Shown: piece after piece, positions 34,342 to 43,685 of the stretch
Layout of the letters: every line of letters begins with the position of its first letter
Numbering within the stretch: position 1 is the stretch's first letter
Assembly: GCA_041656295.1 (NCBI GenBank)
Contig: JBBADV010000008.1
Location: 61,539-125,538 of the forward strand
Source: Kiritimatiellales bacterium
Lineage (GTDB): Bacteria > Verrucomicrobiota > Kiritimatiellia > Kiritimatiellales > Tichowtungiaceae
Direction: 5' to 3'
Length of the DNA stretch: 64,000 bases
Position numbers and translations under genes: made by a program
Notes under the pieces: generated by a model
Seen by the model: only the letters and a program-made list of their open reading frames with translations
What the model was told of the DNA's origin: nothing
Database searches by the model: none

Positions 34342-35580
34342 ATGAGTGACAAACTGAATTATGCAGTGCTGAATGGAAAGGCATTTGATCCGGACAGTCT
34401 GCTTAACATGCTCACAGAACATCTTTTCACAGAAATTATTCCGTTTTGGGAAAAAACCGGTCCGGATCCGCTGGGCGGATTTAACACTTGTTTAATAGAT
34501 GACGGCACGCTGGTGAGTCGCGATAAATTTATGTGGGGGCAGTGGCGCGCAGTATGGGTTTTTGCGCGATTATATAACAGTTTCGGAGAGGCCCGCTGGC
34601 TGACGCTGGCGGAACAGATTGCCGGTTTTGTGTTGAAATACGGCTGGAGTGAAAAAGATCAGGCGTGGCGGAGCCGGTTGAGCAAAGAGGGTGCTGAACT
34701 GGAAGGCTGCACCAGTATTTATACAGACGGCTTCGCGATGTATGCACTGGGCGAACTGTTTAAAGCGACGGCAAATCCGGTGTACGAAATATGGGCGCGC
34801 CGGACAGCCGATGCGGCAGCCATTACACTGAAACGCCCGCACGATACCATTCCGCATTCGCCGTATCCGGTTCCAGCCGGCGCGCGCGTGCATGGAATTC
34901 CGATGCTTTTTTCGCTTAAGTTTCAAGAACTCGGCGATCTGTTTGATGACGATGAATACATTGCTCTGGCGCGATCGCTGCAGGATGAAATTTTTACAAA
35001 TTTTTACCAGCCGGAATGGGATCTGCTGGTGGAACGGACGACGGATACCGGCGGTCGTTACCCCGGCGCGGACGGTCGTGCGGTAGTTCCGGGACACGTT
35101 CTTGAGGACATGTGGTTTCAGATTCATATTGCGCAGGCCACCGGCAGGACAGATTTGATTCTGCGCGCACTGGAGATCAGCCGCCGGCATCTTGAATTCG
35201 GCTGGGATGAGGAGTCCGGCGGCGGTTTATTGCTGGCAAAAGATGCCGAAGGCAAAACGCCGGTCGGCTGGAATATGCCGGATATGAAACTCTGGTGGCC
35301 TCACACGGAGGCGCTTTATACCTGTCTGCTGGCCTGGCGGATTTCCGGTGCGGAGTGGGCGAAAGAGTGGTATGCCAGAATTTTTGAATATTGTATAAAA
35401 TATTTCTATATGCCGGACGCCGGTGAATGGCGGCAGAAACTGACGCGTGAAAATCAACCGTTTACCGGTACCGTTGTGTTTCCGGTGAAAGATCCGTTTC
35501 ATCTGCCGCGCAGCCTGATTTTGCAAATCGAATTGTTACAAAATGCATGCAGTCAAAAAGAAATTTTATCTGCCGTCTGA
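34342..35580 (+). CDS. AGE-family (N-acylglucosamine 2-epimerase-like) sugar isomerase
   Basis: 412 residues, an (alpha/alpha)6-barrel enzyme. I use the ATG at 34342 because GAGGTG sits just ahead; an ATG at 34330 would overlap that site. The two family His regions are PGHVLEDMWFQ and LWWPHTEALYTCLLAW, which in AGE enzymes carry the catalytic pair, and WEYARLYNSF-like VFARLYNSFGEARWL is the usual early helix. Members epimerise N-acyl-glucosamine/mannosamine or isomerise mannose, cellobiose or sulfoquinovose. Because it heads an operon with a transporter and uronate genes lie downstream, a role on an imported oligosaccharide product is likely. The exact substrate is not deducible. Confidence 0.88.
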   Translation: MSDKLNYAVLNGKAFDPDSLLNMLTEHLFTEIIPFWEKTGPDPLGGFNTCLIDDGTLVSRDKFMWGQWRAVWVFARLYNSFGEARWLTLAEQIAGFVLKYGWSEKDQAWRSRLSKEGAELEGCTSIYTDGFAMYALGELFKATANPVYEIWARRTADAAAITLKRPHDTIPHSPYPVPAGARVHGIPMLFSLKFQELGDLFDDDEYIALARSLQDEIFTNFYQPEWDLLVERTTDTGGRYPGADGRAVVPGHVLEDMWFQIHIAQATGRTDLILRALEISRRHLEFGWDEESGGGLLLAKDAEGKTPVGWNMPDMKLWWPHTEALYTCLLAWRISGAEWAKEWYARIFEYCIKYFYMPDAGEWRQKLTRENQPFTGTVVFPVKDPFHLPRSLILQIELLQNACSQKEILSAV

Positions 35581-35597
35581 TAAAAGGAAAACGACTC

Positions 35598-36944
35598 ATG
35601 AGATTATTTAAGTTGAAAAAAACAGTGGAATTGCGCCCCGATCTGGTGAACGAATGTAATCAGGTGACGGATAAAAGTATTCTGGGCAAAGACCGGCTGA
35701 AATTCGGTGTCGGTTCCGTCATGTATCAAAGCGAAGAAACGGCATTTGTTCCGGTGCACACTGTGGTCGTTCGCGCACTGGGCGGAGCGGACGTTTATCT
35801 CGGACTTATTTCTGCGGTTGTAACATCTTCCGGCGCGCTTATGCAGTGGGTTGGTGCGGTACTGCTGCGCCGGTTCCGTTCAAATAAAAAAGCAATGCGG
35901 GCGGCGTTAAGCGCCGGCGTTTTTTTCGGTACACTGCTGGTGGCACTCATGCTTGTTGCCGGAATTTTTCCGGCGTTGCGCGTAATTATCTGTCTGCCGC
36001 TTTATATTCTGTTTGTTTTCGGCCTCGCCGGTGCCAGCGGCGTACAGGGGAATATTGAAGTAAGCTGGATCGGTGATCTGGTGCCGCTGTCGATGCGCGG
36101 CTGGTTTACCAGCATGAAGTGGGTGATTTCGGCGCTGGGTGTGTTAACGCTCATGCTGCTGTTCGGGCAGATTGCGCAGCGCTGGCCGTATTTCGGTGCG
36201 TACGCCATTCTGTTTCTGTGTATTGCGCTTTCGCATGTGCTGGCAATCTGGCTGATGAATTCCGTAACGGACCGGATTCCGCAGCCGGTATCATTTATCA
36301 GCAGTAAAAGTGACGTTGACCAGGTAAACTATTTAAATCCCAAACTCTGGAATTATATCTGGTTTTATGTCTGCTGGGCCGGTGGGCGAACAGCGATGCT
36401 GACGTTTACCACTGCGTACATGCTTGACTACCTGAATTATTCAATGGGACGGATCGTACTGATTTTCGGTCTTACGAACCTCATCAACATCGTCATGCTT
36501 TTAATTATGGGCAAAGTGTCCGATAAGTGCGGCACACGCCGCCCGCTGGCATTTATTTCCGGCGGCATGGGACTGTGTATGGTGCTGTGGGTTTCATCGG
36601 CGTGGCTGGGCGTCTGGCCGATCATTTTGTATCAGTTCATCAACGGCGCCGCCGGCTCGACGCACATGATGCTTTCAACCAATTACGGACTGGAGATTTT
36701 TCCGGAGAAGGGCCGGGCGGCCTATTTTGCCATTGCCCGCATGTTCATCGGAATCAGCTCTATGGCGGCGGCTGTTATCGGCGGAATGATTATGAGCCGG
36801 CTGCGCGGCTGGCATATCACGCTCTGGGGTGCTGAGTTTAATCACTATCATATTTTCTTCCTCGGTTGTTCGCTATTCACCGTCGGATGTGTAATTCCGC
36901 TGATAATAGAAGGAATATCGAAGAAAAAACAAAACGGCTGCTAA
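35598..36944 (+). CDS. MFS transporter, probably for an oligosaccharide
   Basis: 448 residues from the ATG at 35598, eight bases after AAAGGAAA; the in-frame ATG at 35547 lies inside the epimerase gene. Twelve hydrophobic segments are recognisable, for example VVVRALGGADVYLGLISAVV, LLVALMLVAGIFPALRVIIC and WYFVCWAGG-like IWFYVCWAGGRTAML. The cytoplasmic loop after helix 8 (MGKVSDKCGTRRP) is the MFS D-R-x-G-R-type motif. The charged N-terminal 45 residues precede the first helix. It starts 17 bases after the epimerase gene. Family members of this shape in polysaccharide loci carry sugars, but the substrate is inferred from context only. Confidence 0.85.
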   Translation: MRLFKLKKTVELRPDLVNECNQVTDKSILGKDRLKFGVGSVMYQSEETAFVPVHTVVVRALGGADVYLGLISAVVTSSGALMQWVGAVLLRRFRSNKKAMRAALSAGVFFGTLLVALMLVAGIFPALRVIICLPLYILFVFGLAGASGVQGNIEVSWIGDLVPLSMRGWFTSMKWVISALGVLTLMLLFGQIAQRWPYFGAYAILFLCIALSHVLAIWLMNSVTDRIPQPVSFISSKSDVDQVNYLNPKLWNYIWFYVCWAGGRTAMLTFTTAYMLDYLNYSMGRIVLIFGLTNLINIVMLLIMGKVSDKCGTRRPLAFISGGMGLCMVLWVSSAWLGVWPIILYQFINGAAGSTHMMLSTNYGLEIFPEKGRAAYFAIARMFIGISSMAAAVIGGMIMSRLRGWHITLWGAEFNHYHIFFLGCSLFTVGCVIPLIIEGISKKKQNGC

Positions 36945-36968
36945 TCACCTTAAAACAGGGAATATATT

Positions 36969-38147
36969 ATGATAAAAACAATAAAACAACTGTCGAAAGA
37001 CGAAGCGGTTGATAGAGCTCGGCGCGGTCTGGAATTTTTTATTCGTCATCAGAACAAAGAAGAAAAATCGGCGGAGCGCGGCCGGTTTCCAATGATCTAC
37101 GATTGCAAAGCGAAAAAAATGCTGCGTCTTTCTACCAACTGGACCACCGGTGTCGCCATACAGGCCTGCTTGCAGGCGTGGCGCGCTCTGGATGATCAGC
37201 GCTATCTGGATGCTGCCGGCAGGGGAGTAAACTATCTGCGCAGCCTGCAGGAATTCAGTCCGACTCATCCGCGGCTGCGCGGCGTATTTCATGAAATTTC
37301 ACCGCAGAGCGAGCTCGCCTGTCCGCGCGATGCAACCACGGCGGCGTGGTCGCTGCTGGACTGGTATCAGGCTTCCGGCGACCATGAAGCACTGGAGCGT
37401 TCGATTTGTTTTGCCGAATGGTTTCTGTCTGTCGGCACCGAACGCGGCTTCACCTATTGGAATACATTTTTTAACGACAAGGAATGGATACCGGACTGGT
37501 CCGGCAGTTTTCATATCGGCGAAGCGATTTATTTCTATCGGCTGAATCAACTGCGCCCGTCGCCGGAATATCACGACATGTGTCTGACTTCGGCGCAGCA
37601 CTTCGTCAAATATCATTTAGCTGACGACGGATTCGTCACCGTTGCAGTCGATCCGAAAACGTGGCAGGAAGCGGCGCCGGACGATCCGTACCGGAAATTT
37701 ATTCCGGATGGCTGGGAAATTATGCATCAGTACAACAGTGATTTCGCCGGTGTTGCGCTGGCGTGCGCGCACATGCTTGATAAAGAAACGGATTATATTA
37801 CGCCGGCGCAAAGTTTTCTTGACCGCATGGTGCGTAATCAGCGTGCTGACGGCGGTTACGGCCCGGAAGAATTTTCGGTGCGCAGCGCCGGCGGAATGGT
37901 TCCGGTGGAAATGATGATGCATGACCGGCTGTTCGGCGAGCGTTATACCGGATCAGTTGCGGCAGCGATGAATTATCTCGCCGATATTCAGTGGGACGAA
38001 AAAGATTCGCCGGCGGACGGCGCATTTCTCGGCATGACCGACGATTATTATACGGATGATGTAACCTACAACATCCGCGCCGCGTCCTATGCAATCATGG
38101 CGTTAATCGAATACGGCACCGGTGTAGAGCCGTTCAACGTTCTGTAA
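36969..38147 (+). CDS. Cytoplasmic alpha/alpha-toroid protein, probably sugar-active
   Basis: 392 residues with no signal peptide. Repeated helix pairs with aromatic-rich turns (for example TNWTTGVAIQACLQAWRAL, ARDATTAAWSLLDWYQASGD-like spacing, WSGSFHIGEAIYFYRLNQL and RADGGYGPEEFSVRSAGG) suggest an (alpha/alpha) toroid, like glycoside hydrolase families acting on unsaturated uronides or like prenyltransferase-type toroids. I cannot name the family. The operon position, 24 bases after the MFS gene and 10 bases before the first YAQ gene, suggests it processes imported oligosaccharides. Ribosome-binding site CAGGGA precedes the ATG. Confidence 0.65.
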   Translation: MIKTIKQLSKDEAVDRARRGLEFFIRHQNKEEKSAERGRFPMIYDCKAKKMLRLSTNWTTGVAIQACLQAWRALDDQRYLDAAGRGVNYLRSLQEFSPTHPRLRGVFHEISPQSELACPRDATTAAWSLLDWYQASGDHEALERSICFAEWFLSVGTERGFTYWNTFFNDKEWIPDWSGSFHIGEAIYFYRLNQLRPSPEYHDMCLTSAQHFVKYHLADDGFVTVAVDPKTWQEAAPDDPYRKFIPDGWEIMHQYNSDFAGVALACAHMLDKETDYITPAQSFLDRMVRNQRADGGYGPEEFSVRSAGGMVPVEMMMHDRLFGERYTGSVAAAMNYLADIQWDEKDSPADGAFLGMTDDYYTDDVTYNIRAASYAIMALIEYGTGVEPFNVL

Positions 38148-38157
38148 AGGAGGGCAT

Positions 38158-38877
38158 ATGAATATACATTTGAAACAGCTTGGTCTGTTACTTGCCGCCG
38201 GAAATTTATATTTCTGCGGCATCGCCGGCGCGGCCGATGTGATCTATGCACAGGGGTTCGCCAATAACACCGGTGCTGGAACCACTCTTGTTCATTATGG
38301 CTGGGCGTTGTATGTTGATACAGGCGCCTCAGATTTTTCTGCCAGTGCAAACCGGATTGTTACCAATATGAATGGGCCGGGAATAACTAATGTCAACGCG
38401 GCAGCCCCGTTTGGAAATTGTATTTCAACCGGATTTTATAATGGAAATTCAGATAAAGTTGCCCTGGCATACGTCCCGTTTCCGTCAGGCCATTACAAAG
38501 ACATCACTGTAAAAGCTGATATAAGAAACTCATCGAATGATGCCGAGATGCGGTTTGCGTTTGAAATCGGCGGAAACTGGTATGTTTCAAATGATATTTT
38601 TAAATGGAATCATGCCAGCACGTTTACAACTGTAACTATCACACTGACGCCGGCAACAGAGCTTGCCTCTTTGAATTTTACTCCGGGGCCGGGCGGAAGT
38701 CTGGTTGTTGATTCAGGCACGGCAATCAGCTTTTCTTCGATTTCCGGTGAGGTTACCAAAACCGGGTTTTTTCATAATCCCAAAGCAACAACACAAATGC
38801 GTGTCGACAACTTTATCATAGAAGCCACTCAAAGTGTTTCACCGGGGATTAAATTATATCTTATGTTATCAAATTAA
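38158..38877 (+). CDS. Secreted YAQ-domain protein 1 (stand-alone domain)
   Basis: 239 residues with a signal peptide (MNIHLKQLGLLLAAGNLYFC, then GIAGAA). The mature part is one copy of a domain that recurs eight times in this locus. It opens with VIYAQGFANNTG, then has a VNAAAPFG line, a GFYNGNSDKVALAYVP line and a WYVS strand, and closes with MRVDNFIIEA. It reads as a beta-sandwich of about 200 residues, and I know no named family for it. A glycan-binding role is the natural guess. AAAGGAGG lies just before the ATG, so translation should be strong. The C-terminus ends in SVSPGIKLYLMLSN with no sorting signal. Confidence 0.7.
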   Translation: MNIHLKQLGLLLAAGNLYFCGIAGAADVIYAQGFANNTGAGTTLVHYGWALYVDTGASDFSASANRIVTNMNGPGITNVNAAAPFGNCISTGFYNGNSDKVALAYVPFPSGHYKDITVKADIRNSSNDAEMRFAFEIGGNWYVSNDIFKWNHASTFTTVTITLTPATELASLNFTPGPGGSLVVDSGTAISFSSISGEVTKTGFFHNPKATTQMRVDNFIIEATQSVSPGIKLYLMLSN

Positions 38878-38893
38878 CCCGAACAGTTACTCC

Positions 38894-41800
38894 ATGAAAA
38901 ACAATATCAAATTAATTTTATCAGCCGGGACCTTTTTTTGCATTGCCGGAATTGCTGCCGCACAACCGACTGTAATTTACGCGCAGGGTTTTTCCAATCA
39001 TTCCGGCGAACCCAAAGATGTTTCCGCTTACGGCTGGCAGACGTTTACGCGCGATACAGCCGTTGATTCAACTGTGAGCAGGCGCATTGTTTCCACTGCC
39101 GGATCGGATCTGCTGACGAATGTGAATGCGCCGACACCATACGGTGACCGGATTACTGCCGGATTATATAATGCCAATTCACAGCGCATCACGCTTTCAT
39201 TCACACCGCTGCTTTTAGACCCGCGCAACTATTCAGAAATCACCTTCAGCTTCGATTTGAAAAATTCCGCCGCGCCGTCGAAAGCACGCTTCGCGTTTCA
39301 GGCCGGCCGCAACTGGTATGTTTCGGAGCGTTCATTTAATCAAATTACAGAACTGTTTGTGAATTACTCAGTGACGCTGCAGAATGAAAAATTTCTCCGG
39401 TTGAATTTTGTACCCAAAAAAACATTAAGTATCGATTCCAGACGCGCCATCCAGTTTGCAAAAATTTCCGGTGATATAATTAATGCCGGATTTTTTCTGG
39501 AGCCGAATACCGGCGATGATCCAACCGCCATGCGCATTGATAATTTTGTTGTAACTGCGGTGAAAAATGCAAACGCTGCAGATGTTTCAGCATCAGATAA
39601 TTCTGCCGCCGCCAAAAAAGTTTTAGTTTATGGCACAGCTCTGCAGCAGTCGCCGGAATTTATGAACGCGCTGAAAGCGGCTGATTTTGAAGTGGAACCG
39701 GCGGATGCCGGAAAAATTTCGGCGGTGTCACCGGAATCTGCACGGACGATTGTATTCGCAGATGTCTGTCCGCCGGAAAGCCGTCCGGCACTCGCGCGTT
39801 TTCTGCGCGGCGGCGGAAATATTTTTGTCATCGGCCCGGACGTGTTCGATTACCGTCCCGTCCCGGCAAACTCGGTGCAGCTCTGGAGTTTTGCCAGCAA
39901 CGCCGAAATCATTTATCCGCGCCGGACGGAGCCCGGGGTGCCGGTCGGAAGCCTTGAAGCCGCTACCATAACTAAAGTTGTCGGACCGGACGGCGCGCCG
40001 GCGCTGAATGTTAAAACCCTTGAGAAGGGAATGGACAGCACGATGGTTTCATTTCCGGCAAAAGTGTCGGCGCTGAACCCGGCACGCAACGTTCTGGTTA
40101 TCCGTGCCAAAGGCAGCACCTACGCCGAACTTTTACTGCTGGAAATTTGCGATCGCGGCGGCAGCCGGTGGATTTCATTTCTGCCGGTAACATCGGAGTG
40201 GGACAGTTACGCCGTAACGCTCGCCGATTTCATGCCGGAAAAATGGGCGGACGCACACAAACCGTATCCGCTGCTGAATCCGGAACAGATTAAAACCATC
40301 GGTATTGGCATTCACAATTCCGTCACCTGGCGTGAAAAACCGATGGAGTTTTCGGTCGGCACCATCGACCTCGCCGAAAATTCCGCCGGCGTGTATACGC
40401 CGACCGCACTGCTGCCGAAAATGCGTATTCCTTTTCTGGAGTTAGGCATTACCGCACCGCGCTGGATCTTTGATCCGTTTGCCGGCGCTGCGCCGTTGAA
40501 GAACGCCGGGAAAATAATTCCGGTTCCCGGCGCCGGAAAATTTGCGGCCGGTGAAATCGCCGGAATTTCTTCTGCCTGGATCTGTCCGCCGCCGTACATG
40601 GAACATCCCGGCACACAGATGGGAACTGATCATAAAAAAGATTATGACACCAAGGCCGAGCACGCTATGCGCCGGATTTCTCTTTACTATACCGGTGCGC
40701 TGGACAGTGACGTTGCGGAGCTGAGATTTTTTGCCGGCGGTGAACATACCGGCGCGTCGCTGTCGCTGTTCGGTTTTGAACCGGTAGAGTTTGTAAAAAA
40801 TCCGGCGCTGGTTTCCTCGCTGATCTCCGGAATAAACTACGCACTGTTTTCAACAAAAATTCTCTCCGTGTCGCCGAACACTACGCGGCCGGAATATAAT
40901 AAACAGGCGAAACCATTGATTAAAGTGACTCTGTATAATCCGACCGATCAGATTGTGCGCGGAACCTTAAAAGTTTCCGCTGGTGCCGGAATGCTGCACG
41001 GCGAAACTGCGCTGGATGTTCCACGCCGGAACATCGCCGTAAAAACGGTGGAGCTGACTGACGTACCGGAAAATTTCCCGTTCAAATCATTCGATTGGCA
41101 GGCTGTTTATGAATGGGACGGCGGCGCCGATCAGCTGACCGATCACGTTGATGCCGAGCGGATTTTACTGCACGCCGCGCGGCACATGGTTCGCATTCAA
41201 AAATCGCACGATGATGGACGGCTAACGAATCATTTCTTCGGCGATGCCTACGGTGTGCGTGCCATGTATTTATATTTAAACTGGCTGAAGAAAAATCCTG
41301 AACAGTTGAAAGATAATGCCGATTTATGGGAGGATATGTCACCGGAAGCAATTGAAAAAACAGCCCGGCGGTTTACAGAAATGATTCTGACGCGCCAGAA
41401 TCCGGACGGTGCGATTCCAATGGGCTACGGCGAGCATCAGGGCGTTTATAATAATGCCGACGGCGGTAATATTTGTGTGGCGCTCATGCAGGCCGCGGCG
41501 CGCATGGATGATGCCGAACTGCGCGAACGGATCTATTCGTGCGGCCGCCGGTTCCTCGATGTTGCCGAAACATTTTATATCGACGAAAAACTCAGCCGGC
41601 AGTTAACGAAAGACCAGCCCAAAGATGCTGAACGGAACTGGACCAAAGCCGGACATTACGGACTCGGTTTCGGTTCCGACGGCAAGCTGACGAAAGCCGG
41701 ACCATGGTATGTTGTGCCGGATGTGATGGGTGCGCAGGCGATTATTGCGGTGGAAAAAAATGATGAACATTACCGGAAAATCCTGCGCCGGAATACGGAT

Positions 41801-42259
41801 GCATTTCTGGACGCCGGATACAGCGCCGCCGGATATTTCCAGGCTGAAGCTCTCGTCTGGTCGTATCTGACATTTGATGATACAAAACTGCATAAGGCGA
41901 TTGAAAACCGTTTGAGAGATACATTTATCAACGGGCTCCTTGAAGGCCGTGAAAATCACTTCTGTGATCTCGGCGGAAGAGGCTCATTGCGTGCACTCAG
42001 TCTTTTGTTTTATCAGCAGCTGGTTGAAAACAGCACCGGTTCGCGCGCTGCGCTGCTTAAATATCTGTGGGGCACCGGCTCGGAAAGTTCAAACGTTTCC
42101 GTGCGGCGTCAGGCGGAAATTCACCCGCGGCCGCGCCATGGTGAATCCATCGCCGCCGGAAAACTGGCGGAATACACATCCATCTGGATGATTGAAATGC
42201 TCGACCCCGGCTGCACCGTGCTGCCATGTTTTGAACATGTCATGCAGTCGGCGAAATAA
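38894..42259 (+). CDS. Secreted multidomain protein: YAQ domain, GATase1-like domain, beta domain, alpha/alpha toroid
   Basis: 1121 residues from the ATG at 38894 (MKNNIKLILSAGTFF...); the frame upstream overlaps the previous gene. Signal peptide about 1-23; YAQ domain about 27-222; a Rossmann-like segment about 240-330 (KKVLVYGTAL, then CPPESRPALARFLRGGGNIFVIG) resembling class I glutamine-amidotransferase-like or Trehalose-related domains without an obvious active site. Next is a CBM-like beta region about 355-510 (NVLVIRAKGSTYAELLLLEI), then an unassigned block with ICPPPYMEHPGTQMGTD. A C-terminal (alpha/alpha) toroid starts near 745 (DHVDAERILLHAARHMV). It is probably a secreted glycoside hydrolase or lyase with accessory domains, and is paralogous along its whole length to the gene at 43686. 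Confidence 0.72.
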   Translation: MKNNIKLILSAGTFFCIAGIAAAQPTVIYAQGFSNHSGEPKDVSAYGWQTFTRDTAVDSTVSRRIVSTAGSDLLTNVNAPTPYGDRITAGLYNANSQRITLSFTPLLLDPRNYSEITFSFDLKNSAAPSKARFAFQAGRNWYVSERSFNQITELFVNYSVTLQNEKFLRLNFVPKKTLSIDSRRAIQFAKISGDIINAGFFLEPNTGDDPTAMRIDNFVVTAVKNANAADVSASDNSAAAKKVLVYGTALQQSPEFMNALKAADFEVEPADAGKISAVSPESARTIVFADVCPPESRPALARFLRGGGNIFVIGPDVFDYRPVPANSVQLWSFASNAEIIYPRRTEPGVPVGSLEAATITKVVGPDGAPALNVKTLEKGMDSTMVSFPAKVSALNPARNVLVIRAKGSTYAELLLLEICDRGGSRWISFLPVTSEWDSYAVTLADFMPEKWADAHKPYPLLNPEQIKTIGIGIHNSVTWREKPMEFSVGTIDLAENSAGVYTPTALLPKMRIPFLELGITAPRWIFDPFAGAAPLKNAGKIIPVPGAGKFAAGEIAGISSAWICPPPYMEHPGTQMGTDHKKDYDTKAEHAMRRISLYYTGALDSDVAELRFFAGGEHTGASLSLFGFEPVEFVKNPALVSSLISGINYALFSTKILSVSPNTTRPEYNKQAKPLIKVTLYNPTDQIVRGTLKVSAGAGMLHGETALDVPRRNIAVKTVELTDVPENFPFKSFDWQAVYEWDGGADQLTDHVDAERILLHAARHMVRIQKSHDDGRLTNHFFGDAYGVRAMYLYLNWLKKNPEQLKDNADLWEDMSPEAIEKTARRFTEMILTRQNPDGAIPMGYGEHQGVYNNADGGNICVALMQAAARMDDAELRERIYSCGRRFLDVAETFYIDEKLSRQLTKDQPKDAERNWTKAGHYGLGFGSDGKLTKAGPWYVVPDVMGAQAIIAVEKNDEHYRKILRRNTDAFLDAGYSAAGYFQAEALVWSYLTFDDTKLHKAIENRLRDTFINGLLEGRENHFCDLGGRGSLRALSLLFYQQLVENSTGSRAALLKYLWGTGSESSNVSVRRQAEIHPRPRHGESIAAGKLAEYTSIWMIEMLDPGCTVLPCFEHVMQSAK

Positions 42260-42492
42260 TGAAAGCCAGATCAAACCCGCCGGCGGCCGAGGCGGAAGCG
42301 AAGAAACGGGTGTGTCGGTCCGAAGCGTTCATTCCTGTGGTTTAATGAAGGACACACGATGCCGTTTAGATCGCGGCAGGATGGTTTACAGCCGGCTGGA
42401 TAAAATGCTGAATAACCTGCAGCGCTGAAAAATGCACTCGATGTGGCAAATTTTTTTTCGCCAACCACCGGTAAGAATTAAAATTGCGGGAT

Positions 42493-43500
42493 TTATTCTG
42501 GGGCAACAGCGGCAGTGCTCGCACGGACAATGAGTGACGGCTTTAAATTAAGAGAACGCGCCGCCCGCTGTCCGGTGACAATATCCATTGCGGCACCGGC
42601 GAGTTCACGAGACGGCAGGTGAATGGTGGTTAACGGCGGATTAAACATGGCAGCCATCGGAACGTCGTTATATGACGCCAGCGAAACCTCCTGTGGAATC
42701 TGAATGCCGGTTTGCATTAGGCGGGTCGCGAATGCAGTGGCAATCATATCGCCGACGCAAATTAGAGCGGTTAATTCTCCGGCGGTTATTTTTTCTGAAA
42801 GCTTTTGCACAGCCGGATCGCCGGCGGGCAGGGAATTGCTGAGCGTGTCCAGCGCGACAAATTCAACGACTTTTAATTTTAATCTGTGTTTCGCAAGTGC
42901 TGTCTGCAATGCGTTTTCGCGCACGACGGATGTGAGCGACCGGTCTCTGATAAAACCGATTTTTTTATGTCCGAGTGAACGCAGGTGATCCACCAGCAGT
43001 TCCGCGCCGGAATATTCATCTGAGCTGCAGGAAATAATATTTTTCTCCGGCGTTTTCAGCCCGATTTGGATAATTTTTTGCCCGGAACGACCCATCTGTT
43101 TTTTCCATTCGGAAAAATCAATGGTTCCCACCACGATAACGGCATCCGGGCGGTATCCGCGCAACAGATGGACAGCTTGCAGGGGTGTGACGCCTTTTGA
43201 CATTCCGGCGACAATGACGCTCAGTTTGTCCTGTACCGCACGCTCATTGATTTCGTCCAGAATAATGCTGAGGTAGGGATCATGAAATGAACGGACAACG
43301 ACACCGATCAAATTGGTTTTACGTCCGAACACAATATTTGCGGCGAGGTTAGGGCGGTAGTCCATTTCACGCGCAATGCGCAAAACTTTTTCGGCGGTGC
43401 GGCGCGCAATCCGGTCCTGTTCCCAGTGCCCGGACAGAATCCGCGACACAATGGACTGCGTAACACCGGATGCTTTTGCAATATCAATCTGACTTGCCAT
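42493..43500 (-). CDS. LacI-family transcriptional regulator
   Basis: 335 residues. The N-terminal helix-turn-helix is QIDIAKASGVTQSIVSRILSG, and the hinge reads DYRPNLAANIVFGRKTNLIGVVV. That stretch has Ile where most LacI proteins place the Leu that wedges into a central CG of the operator. The periplasmic-binding-like effector domain follows (IGFIRDRSLTSVVRENALQTA, then LTALICVGDMIATAFATRLM and PLTTIHLPSRELAGAAMDIV). AAGGGAT lies seven bases before the ATG. It is divergent from the large gene at 43686, with the shared motif copy 2 between them. Regulation of this locus in response to a sugar is the likely job. Confidence 0.92.
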   Translation of the reverse strand: MASQIDIAKASGVTQSIVSRILSGHWEQDRIARRTAEKVLRIAREMDYRPNLAANIVFGRKTNLIGVVVRSFHDPYLSIILDEINERAVQDKLSVIVAGMSKGVTPLQAVHLLRGYRPDAVIVVGTIDFSEWKKQMGRSGQKIIQIGLKTPEKNIISCSSDEYSGAELLVDHLRSLGHKKIGFIRDRSLTSVVRENALQTALAKHRLKLKVVEFVALDTLSNSLPAGDPAVQKLSEKITAGELTALICVGDMIATAFATRLMQTGIQIPQEVSLASYNDVPMAAMFNPPLTTIHLPSRELAGAAMDIVTGQRAARSLNLKPSLIVRASTAAVAPE

Positions 43501-43589
43501 GGTAATGATCCCTTAAATTATGGGTGAATTTGTCAATTTTTCACCGGCGGTTCAATTTAAATTTAAAACATGCAGAAATAAACAGCAGC

Positions 43590-43616
43590 AAATAATTATT
43601 TATAATTTTAGTTGAC
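43590..43616 (+). promoter_or_regulatory. Shared upstream motif, copy 2 of 3 (between lacI and the 1,120-residue gene)
   Basis: AAATAATTATT, ten AT-rich bases, GTTGAC: identical in the 11-base core and in GTTGAC spacing to copy 1. It lies 70 bases before the downstream ATG and 90 bases upstream of the divergent lacI start, a natural position for an operator acting on both. Confidence 0.75.
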
Positions 43617-43685
43617 GAATCGATTTTTCTACGGAACACTGAATTTCATATCCGGCGCTGTCGTGCCCGATTCGGAGTTGAACAC

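Noticed and set aside
42260..42492. Gap between the 1,121-residue gene and lacI, checked for a gene or strong terminator
   Set aside because: Only a continuation frame through the previous gene's end (42192-42428) and weak inverted repeats were seen; nothing convincing.
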